64,000 nucleotides of DNA from Acinetobacter larvae (GTDB lineage: Bacteria; Pseudomonadota; Gammaproteobacteria; Pseudomonadales; Moraxellaceae), in the NCBI RefSeq assembly GCF_001704115.1, contig NZ_CP016895.1, positions 2,790,001 through 2,854,000 of the forward strand, given 5' to 3'. Position numbers and translations under genes: made by a program. Positions within the stretch are counted from its first letter, which is position 1; each line of letters begins with the position of its first letter. Below are positions 19,554 through 29,897 of the stretch, piece after piece. The notes under the pieces were generated by a model. It was not told where the DNA came from. It made no database searches and saw nothing but the letters and a program-made list of their open reading frames with translations.

Positions 19554-20483
19554 ATGCCCTTATCGCAGCAAAAAAAGCCCTTTTTAAAAAAGATTAGTAA
19601 AGGTCTGACCGTCAGCTCGGTTATTACTGGCAGCACATTTTTGCATGGTCCACCGGTATTAGCATTAGGGCTTACCAAACTATTTAAAAAGTCCAGCAAA
19701 GTTGATGAAACCAATATTCAGATTACCAACAGTTGGTTGAGTGTCAATAATTGGCTGATTGACCATGTGTTACCAGAAACCCAATGGAATATCGAGGTCG
19801 ATCCTGCTTTGGACTTAAACCTGCAAGGTCGTTATTTAATGACTTGCAATCATCAAAGCTGGGTAGATACCACGGTTAATCAATACTTTGGCTTAACACG
19901 CATGCCACTTACCCGTTTCTTTACCAAATGGGAGCTTATTTTTATTCCATTTGTTGGCCAAGCTTTTAAAATTTTAGGCTTTCCCATGATGAAACGCCAT
20001 AATAAACAGCAGCTTGCAAAAAATCCCGCGTTAAAATATCGTGATTTAGAAGAAGCGCGCCGTGCTTGTGAGCAACTGCTAAGCCAGCCCTTCACTCTAT
20101 TAAACTATTTAGAAGGAACGCGCTTTACCGCGCAAAAACATCACCAACAAAAGTCACCCTATCACCACTTACTCAAGCCCAAAGCGGGTGGTTTAGCTTT
20201 AGCACTCAATATACTGGGTAAAAAAATTGATGCGCTGGTTGATATGACCATCGTCTATCCAGATGGTGCACCCGGTTATGGTGAGTTTTGGCTTGGTGAA
20301 GTACCACGCATTGCGGTGCATTTAAGAAAAATTGAGCTACCGAATTGGGTGCTTGAGGGCGACTATCAAGATGATGCTGACTACCGTGAACGCTTTCAGC
20401 ATTGGGTTGATCAAATCTGGCAAGAAAAAGATCAAATTATTGATACGATTACTCAGCGTTATGTACAAGAACAAGCCTTATAA
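19554..20483 (+). CDS. PlsC-like lysophospholipid acyltransferase (YihG type)
   Basis: This 309-residue acyltransferase has the catalytic NHxxxxD motif as NHQSWVD (H100, D105) and the phosphate-binding EGTR at 187-190. An N-terminal hydrophobic segment near residues 19-42 suggests a peripheral or single-pass inner-membrane protein. The layout and length fit the YihG/YihG-like branch of 1-acylglycerol-3-phosphate acyltransferases rather than the shorter essential PlsC. GGAA lies upstream of the ATG. A hairpin follows the stop. Confidence 0.88.
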   Translation: MPLSQQKKPFLKKISKGLTVSSVITGSTFLHGPPVLALGLTKLFKKSSKVDETNIQITNSWLSVNNWLIDHVLPETQWNIEVDPALDLNLQGRYLMTCNHQSWVDTTVNQYFGLTRMPLTRFFTKWELIFIPFVGQAFKILGFPMMKRHNKQQLAKNPALKYRDLEEARRACEQLLSQPFTLLNYLEGTRFTAQKHHQQKSPYHHLLKPKAGGLALALNILGKKIDALVDMTIVYPDGAPGYGEFWLGEVPRIAVHLRKIELPNWVLEGDYQDDADYRERFQHWVDQIWQEKDQIIDTITQRYVQEQAL

Positions 20484-20494
20484 AACATGTGTTT

Positions 20495-20525
20495 GCAGCG
20501 GACTATTGCCGCTGCTACCCTTTTG
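20495..20525 (+). terminator. Terminator after the acyltransferase gene
   Basis: GCAGCGG at 20495-20501 pairs with CCGCTGC at 20509-20515, followed by TACCCTTTTG. Confidence 0.55.
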
Positions 20526-20586
20526 CTCATTGTCATGAATATGATTCTAAACTGGGTCCTTCCATAAACAGCGTGTTGAACAACTT

Positions 20587-21627
20587 ATGTCAAAAACAAT
20601 AACTCATAAATTATTTCAGACCGAGCCTGGCAGCTTATTTTGGCGCCTGAACTTAGCTTACGATATTTTTATGTTAGGCATCATTGTCATCAATCTATGT
20701 TGCCTCTTTGGCAATGCATTTATGATGAGTCATTTTGCCAGTTGGTTTTTTGATAAATTACATCTTATAGCATGGGTCGAGTTCTATAGAGAAAGCCTCA
20801 ATCCATGGGTACTCAAAACCGAAGGCTGGTTTATCAGTTTCTTATTGATTGAATTTGCTGTGCGCTGGGGAATTGCTATTGCCGGTCGCCATCATGAACG
20901 CTGGTTCTTTTTTCCATTCATTCATTGGTATGAAGTCTTGGCTATTATTCCTGTACTACGTTTTTTACGTCTATTACGTGCCGGAATCATTGCCTATCGT
21001 TTACATCAGATTGGCTACCAAGTCATACCAACCAGCATTTTAAAAAAACTGGTGTTTTATTATGAGTTAGTGATGGAAGAACTGTCCGACCGTGTGGTCG
21101 TTACTGTCATCAATGGTATTCAACAACAATTGGCGGGCTCCAATAGTCATCGAGAGATCATCCATCAGTTGGTGGCGCATCATCAACACATGCTGTCACA
21201 GACCTTAGCTGAATTATTACAAGAAAATTTAGCCGTTGCGCTCGAACAGCAGCAACAACACGTAGCCCAACATGTTGGGCAAGTTGTTAATCAAGCAATT
21301 GTGGATACGCCGGAGTTACATCAGTTACTACGTTTGATGCCTTTTCTAGGTGGACGTTTAGAATCACAACTTCAGCAAATCGGACAACGACTGGGCGAAA
21401 ATATTAGCCATGGCTTAATGCAACCCTTCATCACCGGCACACCAGAATCCCCCAATCTTAGCTACCAGTATATTGCCGAAACAATCAGTCATCTGGATAT
21501 CAAAAACCAATCTTTGGAGCGCTTGGTTGCATCTGCGGTAAGTGAAAGTTTAGAAGCCATTAAGCAACAGGTGCAGATAAAACAGTGGAAAGTAAAATTG
21601 ACAACAGATTCAGCAGTCAAAGAATAG
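20587..21627 (+). CDS. Voltage-sensor-like membrane protein with long cytoplasmic tail
   Basis: This 346-residue protein has hydrophobic segments at about residues 23-45, 83-99 and 113-124. The last runs into LRFLRLLRAG, where R125, R128 and R131 fall at every third position, the pattern of an S4 voltage sensor. No potassium- or sodium-channel pore or selectivity filter follows. Residues 150-346 are hydrophilic, helical and glutamine-rich. It may be a sensor-only ion-channel relative. I do not recognise a characterised homologue. The start codon has only a weak ribosome-binding site. Confidence 0.6.
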   Translation: MSKTITHKLFQTEPGSLFWRLNLAYDIFMLGIIVINLCCLFGNAFMMSHFASWFFDKLHLIAWVEFYRESLNPWVLKTEGWFISFLLIEFAVRWGIAIAGRHHERWFFFPFIHWYEVLAIIPVLRFLRLLRAGIIAYRLHQIGYQVIPTSILKKLVFYYELVMEELSDRVVVTVINGIQQQLAGSNSHREIIHQLVAHHQHMLSQTLAELLQENLAVALEQQQQHVAQHVGQVVNQAIVDTPELHQLLRLMPFLGGRLESQLQQIGQRLGENISHGLMQPFITGTPESPNLSYQYIAETISHLDIKNQSLERLVASAVSESLEAIKQQVQIKQWKVKLTTDSAVKE

Positions 21628-21750
21628 ACAATCTATTGAAAATAATTGTATCTTGGCTAGAGAATTCAATCAATTTGCTCTAGCATTTGCGTTAATTTAT
21701 CTTTTTTCAATTCAGTATCACATTACACATGATACTGCAAAGGAACAACT

Positions 21751-22476
21751 ATGGCTGACCTGCGGATCACTGGCAGAATGGTTAATTTTAGCCGATTAAC
21801 CTTAGATACAAATGACCATGATGCCATCCGTGCACAATTGACTAAAACTTTACAGCAATCGGCATCTCAAGGTGCATTGGTAGTACTCGATAGTACTGTT
21901 GAACAAGAGCTTATCGCACTCATTCAGCTGTTGATTGATCTTGACTTACAGCCCATGGCCGTAATTGATGGAATACTGGCAGAACAAGCGCGCGCTATTC
22001 AATTTCCAGTCATTCCAGCCGATCGTTCATTACAACGTATTCGTGCGACGAAAGAACAGGTACAATATACCAATAACGATCACGAGAAAAATCAAGATCG
22101 TGAAAATACAAATGTTGTAGATCAACCTACCGTTTCGCAACATGTCACGTCTTACCATAATGAAATTTTACGTACTGGGCAATGTCTGGTACAAGAGCAT
22201 GGCGATATTATTGTCAATGCAAGTATGAATAGTGGCTCAGAAGTTATCGCTTCGGGTAATATTCATGTTTACGGTAGTGTTCGTGGACGCATTATCGCGG
22301 GCGTTGGTGGCAATACAGCAGCTAAAATATTTTGTCATTCATTAGAAGCTGAGCTGGTATCGATTGCAGGAACTTATTGTGTCGCTGATGACATACCGCA
22401 ACACGTTATCAAAAAAGCTGTATACATTTTTTTGAATGAACAACAAGAACTTGAATTTGAAGTTCTGCAATTTTAA
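21751..22476 (+). CDS. minC: MinC, septum-site inhibitor
   Basis: This 241-residue cell-division inhibitor blocks FtsZ assembly away from midcell together with MinD. The N-terminal FtsZ-interacting domain covers residues 1-100. A charged linker (about 102-130) leads to the C-terminal beta-helix with [40 protein letters not shown] and [19 protein letters not shown] strands, which bind MinD. AAGGAA precedes the ATG. It heads a minC-minD-minE operon. Confidence 0.95.
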   Translation: MADLRITGRMVNFSRLTLDTNDHDAIRAQLTKTLQQSASQGALVVLDSTVEQELIALIQLLIDLDLQPMAVIDGILAEQARAIQFPVIPADRSLQRIRATKEQVQYTNNDHEKNQDRENTNVVDQPTVSQHVTSYHNEILRTGQCLVQEHGDIIVNASMNSGSEVIASGNIHVYGSVRGRIIAGVGGNTAAKIFCHSLEAELVSIAGTYCVADDIPQHVIKKAVYIFLNEQQELEFEVLQF

Positions 22477-22540
22477 AGTATAAATTAAACACCAAAACAA
22501 ACCCGTTTGACGGGATATGACCATAACAGGAGTGGATTCG

Positions 22541-23353
22541 GTGGCCAAAATTGTTGTCGTTACATCAGGCAAAGGTGGTGTAGGTAAAACTACTACAAGT
22601 GCATCTTTTGCAACAGGTTTAGCCCTTCGTGGTCATAAAACTGTTGTGATAGACTTTGACGTAGGTTTACGTAACTTAGATTTAATCATGGGATGCGAGC
22701 GTCGCGTAGTATATGACTTTGTCAATGTATTGAACAACGAAGCACGTTTACAGCAAGCACTTATCCGCGATAAAGACATTGAAAACCTCTATATCCTACC
22801 AGCCTCACAAACACGTGATAAAGATGCCTTAACAGATGAAGGTGTAGCCCGTGTGATGGATGAACTTTCTCAAGAATTTGATTACATCATCTGTGACTCT
22901 CCGGCAGGGATTGAGCGCGGTGCAATTTTAGCGATGTATCATGCAGATGAAGCAATCATTGTAACCAATCCTGAGATTTCTTCAGTACGAGATTCCGACC
23001 GCATCATTGGAATGCTAGACAGTAAAACTAAAAAAGTTGAACAAAACGAAGGGCGCGTACGTAAACATTTATGTATCACTCGCTTTAATCCAGAACGCGC
23101 AGATAAACAAGAAATGTTAACCGTAGACGATATTTCTAAAGATATTTTACGTGTTCCTACTTTAGGTGTAATCCCTGAATGCCCAAGCGTCTTACAAGCG
23201 TCTAATGAGGGTAAACCAGTTATCCTTTATGAAAATGCTAGCGCGGGTCAGGCTTATGACGACCTTGTTGCACGTTTCTTAGGTGAAGAGCGCCCTTACC
23301 GTCACATTGCTATTAAACCGAAAGGGTGGTTAGCACGATTATTTGGAGCGTAA
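22541..23353 (+). CDS. minD: MinD, septum-site ATPase
   Basis: This 270-residue membrane-cycling ATPase recruits MinC to the poles. The deviant Walker A KGGVGKTT (with signature K11) opens the protein and the C-terminal amphipathic helix WLARLFGA is the membrane-targeting sequence. The start is the GTG at 22541, which gives VAKIVVVTSGKGG with AGGAG about eight bases upstream. An in-frame ATG at 22517 lacks such a site and would add eight residues not seen in the family. Confidence 0.95.
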   Translation: MAKIVVVTSGKGGVGKTTTSASFATGLALRGHKTVVIDFDVGLRNLDLIMGCERRVVYDFVNVLNNEARLQQALIRDKDIENLYILPASQTRDKDALTDEGVARVMDELSQEFDYIICDSPAGIERGAILAMYHADEAIIVTNPEISSVRDSDRIIGMLDSKTKKVEQNEGRVRKHLCITRFNPERADKQEMLTVDDISKDILRVPTLGVIPECPSVLQASNEGKPVILYENASAGQAYDDLVARFLGEERPYRHIAIKPKGWLARLFGA

Positions 23354-23355
23354 AC

Positions 23356-23628
23356 ATGGCTGGATTCTGGAGTAGACTATTTAGTAGCGATGAGAAACCT
23401 TCAAGCGCACAAACCGCTAAAGACCGACTCAAAGTTATCGTTGCTTCTGAACAAGGTTTAGGAAAACGTTTAAGTCAAGATAAAATTGATCAAATGAAAA
23501 AAGAGATCATGCAGGTGGTCAATCGCTATGTCCGTGGTGTCGATGAACAGCATATCCAAATGCAAGTTCGCTCTGAAGCAAATATTGAAATGCTTGAGAT
23601 GAATATCAATTTACCTGAAGAGCATTAA
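23356..23628 (+). CDS. minE: MinE, topological specificity factor
   Basis: This 90-residue protein opens MAGFWSRLF, the membrane-binding helix of MinE. The anti-MinCD segment DRLKVIVASEQ and the dimerisation strands with VEMLEMNINLP-like end follow. It stimulates MinD ATPase and drives pole-to-pole oscillation. It starts two bases after the minD stop with GGAG upstream, so translation is probably coupled. Confidence 0.95.
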   Translation: MAGFWSRLFSSDEKPSSAQTAKDRLKVIVASEQGLGKRLSQDKIDQMKKEIMQVVNRYVRGVDEQHIQMQVRSEANIEMLEMNINLPEEH

Positions 23629-23659
23629 TTTTTTAATTGATTGTTCTCTAGAAACATTT

Positions 23660-23693
23660 CAGGGCAAAATAACCACGGTGTTATTTTGCCCTG
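23660..23693 (+). terminator. Perfect 14-bp hairpin after minE
   Basis: CAGGGCAAAATAAC at 23660-23673 pairs exactly with 23680-23693 around a CACGGT loop. There is no T tract, so it may terminate, attenuate or protect the minCDE mRNA end. Confidence 0.5.
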
Positions 23694-23736
23694 TGTTGAT
23701 GATATACCCGATAAAGAGAATCAAGGAGATGCTGTT

Positions 23737-24024
23737 ATGGCATTATCACAGCCAGCAACGTTCAATGAAGAATGGTCAGATGAGCGTGTTTTTGCCTATT
23801 TAGATCAACTTCCACCGGAAGGGGTTGATGCTGATTTTCATGTATTACATCATGCTTTTAAGCATATGCGTCCATTTGATTTTAAACGCTTATTACAACG
23901 CTTTATTGCCGATGGTAGAAACCTTCAAGCACGTAATCCGCAAGGACAACGCATTCATGAAGTCATCGCCGCCAATAGCAAACATAGTGAAGAATTTTTA
24001 AAAATTCTAGCCGAGTTTGCATAA
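23737..24024 (+). CDS. PA4642-family small protein
   Basis: This 95-residue protein matches the PA4642-type family of uncharacterised cytoplasmic proteins, with LPPEGVDADFHVLHHAFKHMR and the conserved LQARNPQGQ near the end. The start at 23737 has AAGGAGAT seven bases upstream. An earlier in-frame start at 23641 would run through the 14-bp hairpin and is rejected. It lies 109 bp after minE and may have its own promoter. Function unknown. Confidence 0.8.
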   Translation: MALSQPATFNEEWSDERVFAYLDQLPPEGVDADFHVLHHAFKHMRPFDFKRLLQRFIADGRNLQARNPQGQRIHEVIAANSKHSEEFLKILAEFA

Positions 24025-24054
24025 TCAGCTTTGAATAATATGTATTGAAACACT

Positions 24055-24088
24055 CCTACAACATCTAATAAGCACTAGTCGTTGTAGG
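24055..24088. terminator. Bidirectional stem-loop between the PA4642-like and VOC genes
   Basis: CCTACAAC at 24055-24062 pairs with GTTGTAGG at 24081-24088 between two convergent genes; ATTTG follows. Confidence 0.5.
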
Positions 24089-24094
24089 ATTTGC

Positions 24095-24478
24095 TTAAGC
24101 CATCATGGGTGTACAAAGTTCAATTAAGAAACCATTGATGTCTTCGACATAAGCAATAGATTGCCCCCATGGCATTTTTTCAATGCCTTGTATTTCTTTA
24201 GCGCCAGCTTGTTTGGCACGTTGTAAATCTTCCTCTAAACTATCTGTCACAAAAATAAGTTCAAAAGTTGGGTTTTGCGCATTCGCACGATGTGGTGTTT
24301 TACCTAAAGAACGAATCAGTTCAAAAGAACTAAAAGCCAATGTGGTATAACCACTTTCTAACTCAGCATAATCACCTTGTTCATATTGAAATTTTAAATC
24401 GAAGTGAAAAGCACTCCGATAAAATTGCACCGTTTTACTGACGTCTTCAACGTACAGAATATTATATGCAAACTTCAT
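24095..24478 (-). CDS. VOC-family (glyoxalase-fold) protein
   Basis: This 127-residue protein has two beta-alpha-beta-beta-beta modules of the vicinal oxygen chelate fold. It opens MKFAYNILYVEDVSKTVQFYRSAF-like and closes with the typical metal-ligand strand YVEDINGFLIELCTP (E as ligand). The fold includes glyoxalase I, fosfomycin- and bleomycin-resistance proteins and dioxygenases; the substrate cannot be assigned. It is monocistronic. Confidence 0.85.
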   Translation of the reverse strand: MKFAYNILYVEDVSKTVQFYRSAFHFDLKFQYEQGDYAELESGYTTLAFSSFELIRSLGKTPHRANAQNPTFELIFVTDSLEEDLQRAKQAGAKEIQGIEKMPWGQSIAYVEDINGFLIELCTPMMA

Positions 24479-24616
24479 TGTTATAATCTCTCTAGCCGTT
24501 ATTTAGAAAAAAATTAAAAACATTTTTAAGTCTATGCAAAGCGATCGCACTGCTTAACACGGTATCCATGCCCAGCTACCGTGAAATGATTTAAAATTTG
24601 TTTTTAATTTAAAGCG

Positions 24617-24796
24617 TTATTTTTGTTTACACTGATCATCAATGTAAAAATCTCTTGTTTTACCAGCAACCGACTCTATCGATATAAAGCATTGTCTCTT
24701 AAACTTTATATGATCAAATCTTTGGTAACGCAATGTTGTTATATATTCTGCTCTAATACAAGAATAGTTTTTTAACCATTCGATACATCTAAAAGT
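24617..24796 (-). pseudogene. Possible decayed small gene
   Basis: A minus-strand frame is open for 59 codons and ends at TAA (24617-24619), finishing RDFYIDDQCKQK. It has balanced amino-acid composition, three cysteines after the first residues and no ATG in frame. An ATG in another frame just upstream would begin MVKKLFLY, as if a frameshift separated a signal peptide from the body. No family was recognised. It may be chance in AT-rich DNA. Confidence 0.25.
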
Positions 24797-25047
24797 CTAT
24801 TTTTAAAGTAATCAAAAAAATAATCTTTAAAATTCAAATTATTAAAAATTAATCCAATTTTAAAACCTAAAAAACAGCTCAATATAAAATCACAGGACAA
24901 CTACAAATCAATAGCAATTCACCCTGTATTCAAACCTTTAAATTAATTCATTTTTGTGATCTAGTTTGCAATTTTATGGCTTTCACAGCTATTTCCTGTA
25001 GCATTCAACATCATATTGCCATGATCAAAGTGATATGGACCTAACAT

Positions 25048-25077
25048 AAAATAGCTGTTACCAAGAACAGCTATTTT
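25048..25077. terminator. Terminator after ftsK
   Basis: AAAATAGCTGTT at 25048-25059 pairs exactly with AACAGCTATTTT at 25066-25077 around ACCAAG. T-rich sequence follows on both strands. Confidence 0.75.
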
Positions 25078-25128
25078 TAAGATCCATAATATGACTAATA
25101 GTTTCACAATAAGCGATCGATGCTTCGA

Positions 25129-28100
25129 TCAAACCAAGATCTCACGCTTGCCATTCGCCCCCATACTACTCACGATGCCATGTTCTTCCATCTGGTCAAT
25201 AATTCGTGCTGCACGGTTATAACCTAGACTAAATTTACGTTGCAAAGATGAGGTAGAAGCCTTACGCGTTTCCAAGACAAAAGCCACACACTGATCATAG
25301 AGTGCGTCGCGATCTGGGCTACCATCGCCATCATCTACGCTACGACTACTGCTTTCTTCATCATAAGGTGTAAGGATTTCATCAATATAATCTGGATCAC
25401 CACGCTCGCGCCATGCATCACAGATACGGTTCACTTCATCATCCGAAATAAAAGCCCCATGTACACGTTCAGGCTCAATTTTCCCCGGTCCTAAAAACAA
25501 CATATCACCATGCCCCAATAAATCTTCAGCCCCCCCTGCATCTAAGATGGTGCGAGAATCGATCTTACTGTTTACCCGTAAAGCAACTCGGGTCGGAATA
25601 TTGGCTTTAATTAATCCAGTGATTACATCAACCGATGGTCGCTGTGTTGCCAAAAGCAAATGAATCCCTGCTGCACGTGATTTTTGCGCCAAACGCGTAA
25701 TCATTTCTTCAGCTTTTTTACCCACCTGCATAATCATGTCGGCAAACTCATCTGCCACAATCACAATCATCGGTAATTGACCTAAACGCGGCGCACGATC
25801 TTGTGTTGCTGAATCACTCGGTTTCCATGTTGGATCAATCAGATCTTCGCCATTGGCAATGGCTTCTTCTACCTTACGGTTATAGTCGCTAATCTTCCGA
25901 ATTTTAAGGAATGACATCAACTTATAACGACGTTCCATTTCATTAACACACCAATTCAAGGCATTGACGGCATCTTTCATATCCGTCACAACTGGCGTGA
26001 GTAAATGCGGAATATCATTGTAGTTGGCGAGCTCAAGCTGTTTAGGGTCGATAAGAATCAGACGTAATTGATCTGGTCGATATTTGAGTAACATCGATAA
26101 AATCATAGCATTCACTGCAACAGATTTACCCGACCCGGTTGTCCCTGCAACCAACATATGTGGCGCCTTAGCAAGATCGGTTAGCACAGGATTACCCGAA
26201 ATATCTTTACCCATTGCCATAGAGATCAAAGCGCTAGGGTCACGATAAAATGGCGTTTCCAACAGTTCAATTAAGCGTACCATCTCACGTGCGCTATTAG
26301 GTACTTCAATACCGATGTACGGTTTACCTGGAATAACCTCAACCACACGCACAGAAGCCATCGACATTGAACGCGCTAAATCACGGGAAATATTGGTTAC
26401 TTTAGATGCCTTTACACCGGGTGCTAAATCGAGCTCAAAACGTGTCACCACAGGACCTGGGTGTGCTTCAATGACTTTGGCTTTGACATTAAATTCTTGC
26501 AGTTTAATTTCCAGTAATTCGGATAAACGCGCCAATTGCTCAGCACTAAAATTGACTTTTTTATTGGGATCAACTTTATCTAAAATATCCAAGCCCGGTA
26601 AAGTTGGCAATGTACGGCGTTTTTCTGCAACTTGCATCGCACGTGACATCGGTCGCCCTAAAGCATCAGTCAAGGGGGCATCAAAATCAAAGTCTATATC
26701 ATCGCCTTCTTCGACCGATGCAACACCTGCCGTTTCTTGCCAAGCTTCCCGAAAAGCATCTTTATCGCTGGCAATCAAGCGTTTTTCTTCTTCTGAAATA
26801 CCCGCATTCAATGTGGTTTGCATAGCAGCACGAACCAAAGGGGTTGATTGTGCATAAGATGAGGTCTGTTTCATAGTATCTTGCGATACGGCGGCTTGAT
26901 CAGCCAATTTAGCCAGATTATCGAGTTCTGTTGCCAACTGGACAGTCATATCAACACTGCTGGTTTGCTGTGCAGCATTGAGGGGCTGTGTATCATGATG
27001 ACGCGGCAGATCGCCCGCGGCTGGTGGTACTGCAGCCAAAAGCTCATCAAAAACCTTGTCATCATTCCAATCCAAGTGATCTGCTGTCTGATTGTTAGGT
27101 TGCACGATCACCTGTTGGGCTGCGCTAGACTGTGCAGTATAACCATGCGTCGTATTTGTTTGCGTATTGGATGTACCAAGAGGTTCTTCTTGTGCGGCCC
27201 GCAATAAGGCATCGATCTCTTGCTTGTGATCATTTTGTTGTTGCAAGGCTTTCCACACTTCGCCACTGGCAATATTTTGCTGAGTTTCTTGGGTCAAACG
27301 ATGTGCTTTGGCAATGGTTTGCTCAAACGCATCATCGCTCACAGCCCCTGGTTCTGCTGCGATGTGCTCAGCCGCGTTACCAGCATCTTCTTGTGCCTGC
27401 ATATCAGCGAAAAGTTGCTGGGCTTGTGCGGCGTGTAAATGTTGCTGCGCAGCATTCGGCACGTCTTGGGCAACAGTCTGCTCATCAACTGTACTCGGCT
27501 CGACTAAAGCTTGCGCGGCAGGAACAGTCTCTGCGGGTACAGTTTGTTGCGGATTGGAGCGGGTGGTTTTAGCCGTAGATTTAGCTTCGGTTAAGTCATA
27601 AGCGGATTCACTTTCTGGGATATTTCGATAAAACAATTCTTGCAAATAAGCAGGCGTTGCTTTGAGTGTTGCCCAACTGCGATTCCACTGAATACCAAAG
27701 GCTAAAGTCAATAACACAAACCACAAAATAGCTAAAAAGATGACTGCGCCATAAACCGTTAATAATTGCGCCAAGCTACTGCCCAATTCATAACCAATAA
27801 TGCCGCCAGATGCATTATCCAGTGTATCTGCTGGGACTTGCCATAAAAGATACAACAATGCTGCGCTGGTCAATAAAATAAAAAACTGCGCGGCATAACG
27901 GAATGGTCGGGTCAATGCACTTCTCGGCCACCAGACTTGTACTGCTTCAATAAATAAAAATATAGGAAGTAATAAACTGCCCCATCCTAGAAAACCAAAT
28001 AATAAATCTGCAATCCAAGCACCAGCGACACCACTTGCATTGGATACCTGTTGCGTATCACTTGAAATATGCATCCATCCTGGATCAAAAGGTGTATAGG

Positions 28101-28203
28101 TGACTGTTGCTAAAAACAGATACATCCCAAAAGAAACAAGAAAGATGGTCACTAAAAAGCGCTGTGCATAAACACTTGACACCGCAGTCATATACTGTCC
28201 CAT
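25129..28203 (-). CDS. ftsK: FtsK, septal DNA translocase
   Basis: This protein of about 1024 residues couples cell division to chromosome dimer resolution. The N-terminus has four or five transmembrane segments (first 170 residues) that anchor it at the septum. A linker of about 350 residues rich in Gln and Ala follows. The motor has Walker A GTTGSGKSVAVN and Walker B region LPMIVIVADEFADMI. The last 65 residues are the winged-helix gamma domain (RKASTSSLQRKFSLGYNRAARI) that reads KOPS. The start is uncertain: ATGs at 28203 and 28191 are both plausible, and a TTG at 28239 is less so. Confidence 0.95.
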   Translation of the reverse strand: MGQYMTAVSSVYAQRFLVTIFLVSFGMYLFLATVTYTPFDPGWMHISSDTQQVSNASGVAGAWIADLLFGFLGWGSLLLPIFLFIEAVQVWWPRSALTRPFRYAAQFFILLTSAALLYLLWQVPADTLDNASGGIIGYELGSSLAQLLTVYGAVIFLAILWFVLLTLAFGIQWNRSWATLKATPAYLQELFYRNIPESESAYDLTEAKSTAKTTRSNPQQTVPAETVPAAQALVEPSTVDEQTVAQDVPNAAQQHLHAAQAQQLFADMQAQEDAGNAAEHIAAEPGAVSDDAFEQTIAKAHRLTQETQQNIASGEVWKALQQQNDHKQEIDALLRAAQEEPLGTSNTQTNTTHGYTAQSSAAQQVIVQPNNQTADHLDWNDDKVFDELLAAVPPAAGDLPRHHDTQPLNAAQQTSSVDMTVQLATELDNLAKLADQAAVSQDTMKQTSSYAQSTPLVRAAMQTTLNAGISEEEKRLIASDKDAFREAWQETAGVASVEEGDDIDFDFDAPLTDALGRPMSRAMQVAEKRRTLPTLPGLDILDKVDPNKKVNFSAEQLARLSELLEIKLQEFNVKAKVIEAHPGPVVTRFELDLAPGVKASKVTNISRDLARSMSMASVRVVEVIPGKPYIGIEVPNSAREMVRLIELLETPFYRDPSALISMAMGKDISGNPVLTDLAKAPHMLVAGTTGSGKSVAVNAMILSMLLKYRPDQLRLILIDPKQLELANYNDIPHLLTPVVTDMKDAVNALNWCVNEMERRYKLMSFLKIRKISDYNRKVEEAIANGEDLIDPTWKPSDSATQDRAPRLGQLPMIVIVADEFADMIMQVGKKAEEMITRLAQKSRAAGIHLLLATQRPSVDVITGLIKANIPTRVALRVNSKIDSRTILDAGGAEDLLGHGDMLFLGPGKIEPERVHGAFISDDEVNRICDAWRERGDPDYIDEILTPYDEESSSRSVDDGDGSPDRDALYDQCVAFVLETRKASTSSLQRKFSLGYNRAARIIDQMEEHGIVSSMGANGKREILV

Positions 28204-28345
28204 AGGTATTGATTTAGAAATAGCCTTTTGCCCACGCAAAGCACTATCATTTAAAAACTAAACTTTATATTATGCACTTGTTCAAAGAAAAAAGATGCAT
28301 GATTGTTTATCGGTGTGTTAAAGCTGAACACCGCCACGACAATAG

Positions 28346-29431
<1,086 letters not shown>

Positions 29432-29897
29432 CACCCGATCAAGCTGAAAACTCAATCGAGCTAAAAGCTAAGCTTAAGTTTAAATGAAGTAAAATTAAGC
29501 AACCGGCACGGGGCTTGTCGTCAGAGATCTTATGGCGACAAGTACTTTGCCGATTTGCTATTTGAACTTGTTTGATATTTGGGCTTGGTCTTCAAATTTC
29601 TGACGCTTCAACGCAATTAATTAACGCGACATTTTAATGACCTCGCAGTCAATATATGCCTAAAAGTATTTTAAACACAATACCTTAAATCACAATGCCG
29701 CAGATGATTGCTGCCCTTTTCCACAATACTGCACAACCTCTATTTTGTTTTGGTATCTTGAATTTTGTTTGTATCTCTTATTTGGGTATTTTCTCAATTG
29801 TATTTTTCTTGAATAATCTCGAATAATTCAGCTGAAGCGTTAGGCAAGTTGTCACAACATGACTATAATCTAGCTCGGTAAAAAAAGAGGAAGTATT
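29432..29897. other. Intergenic region trxB-rep
   Basis: This 466-bp region has no supported ORF. At about 29500-29556 there is an imperfect hairpin, with CGGCA and CTTGTCG in the left arm facing CGACAAG and TTGCCG in the right, which may be a trxB 3' structure or a small RNA. The remainder is AT-rich and ends in the rep promoter. Confidence 0.45.
29841..29869 (+). promoter_or_regulatory. rep promoter
   Basis: A -35-like TAGGCA (29841-29846) is separated by 17 bp from a perfect -10 TATAAT (29864-29869). The rep ATG follows 28 bp later, with GAGGAAG before it. Confidence 0.6.

Larger units (their letters stand above)
24479..25128. other. AT-rich intergenic region with one possible gene relic
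   Basis: This 650-bp region is strongly AT-rich. On the minus strand a 60-codon frame without a start (24617-24796) looks protein-like (see the pseudogene entry). At 25048-25077 there is a terminator hairpin for ftsK. I see nothing else that I can support. Confidence 0.5.
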
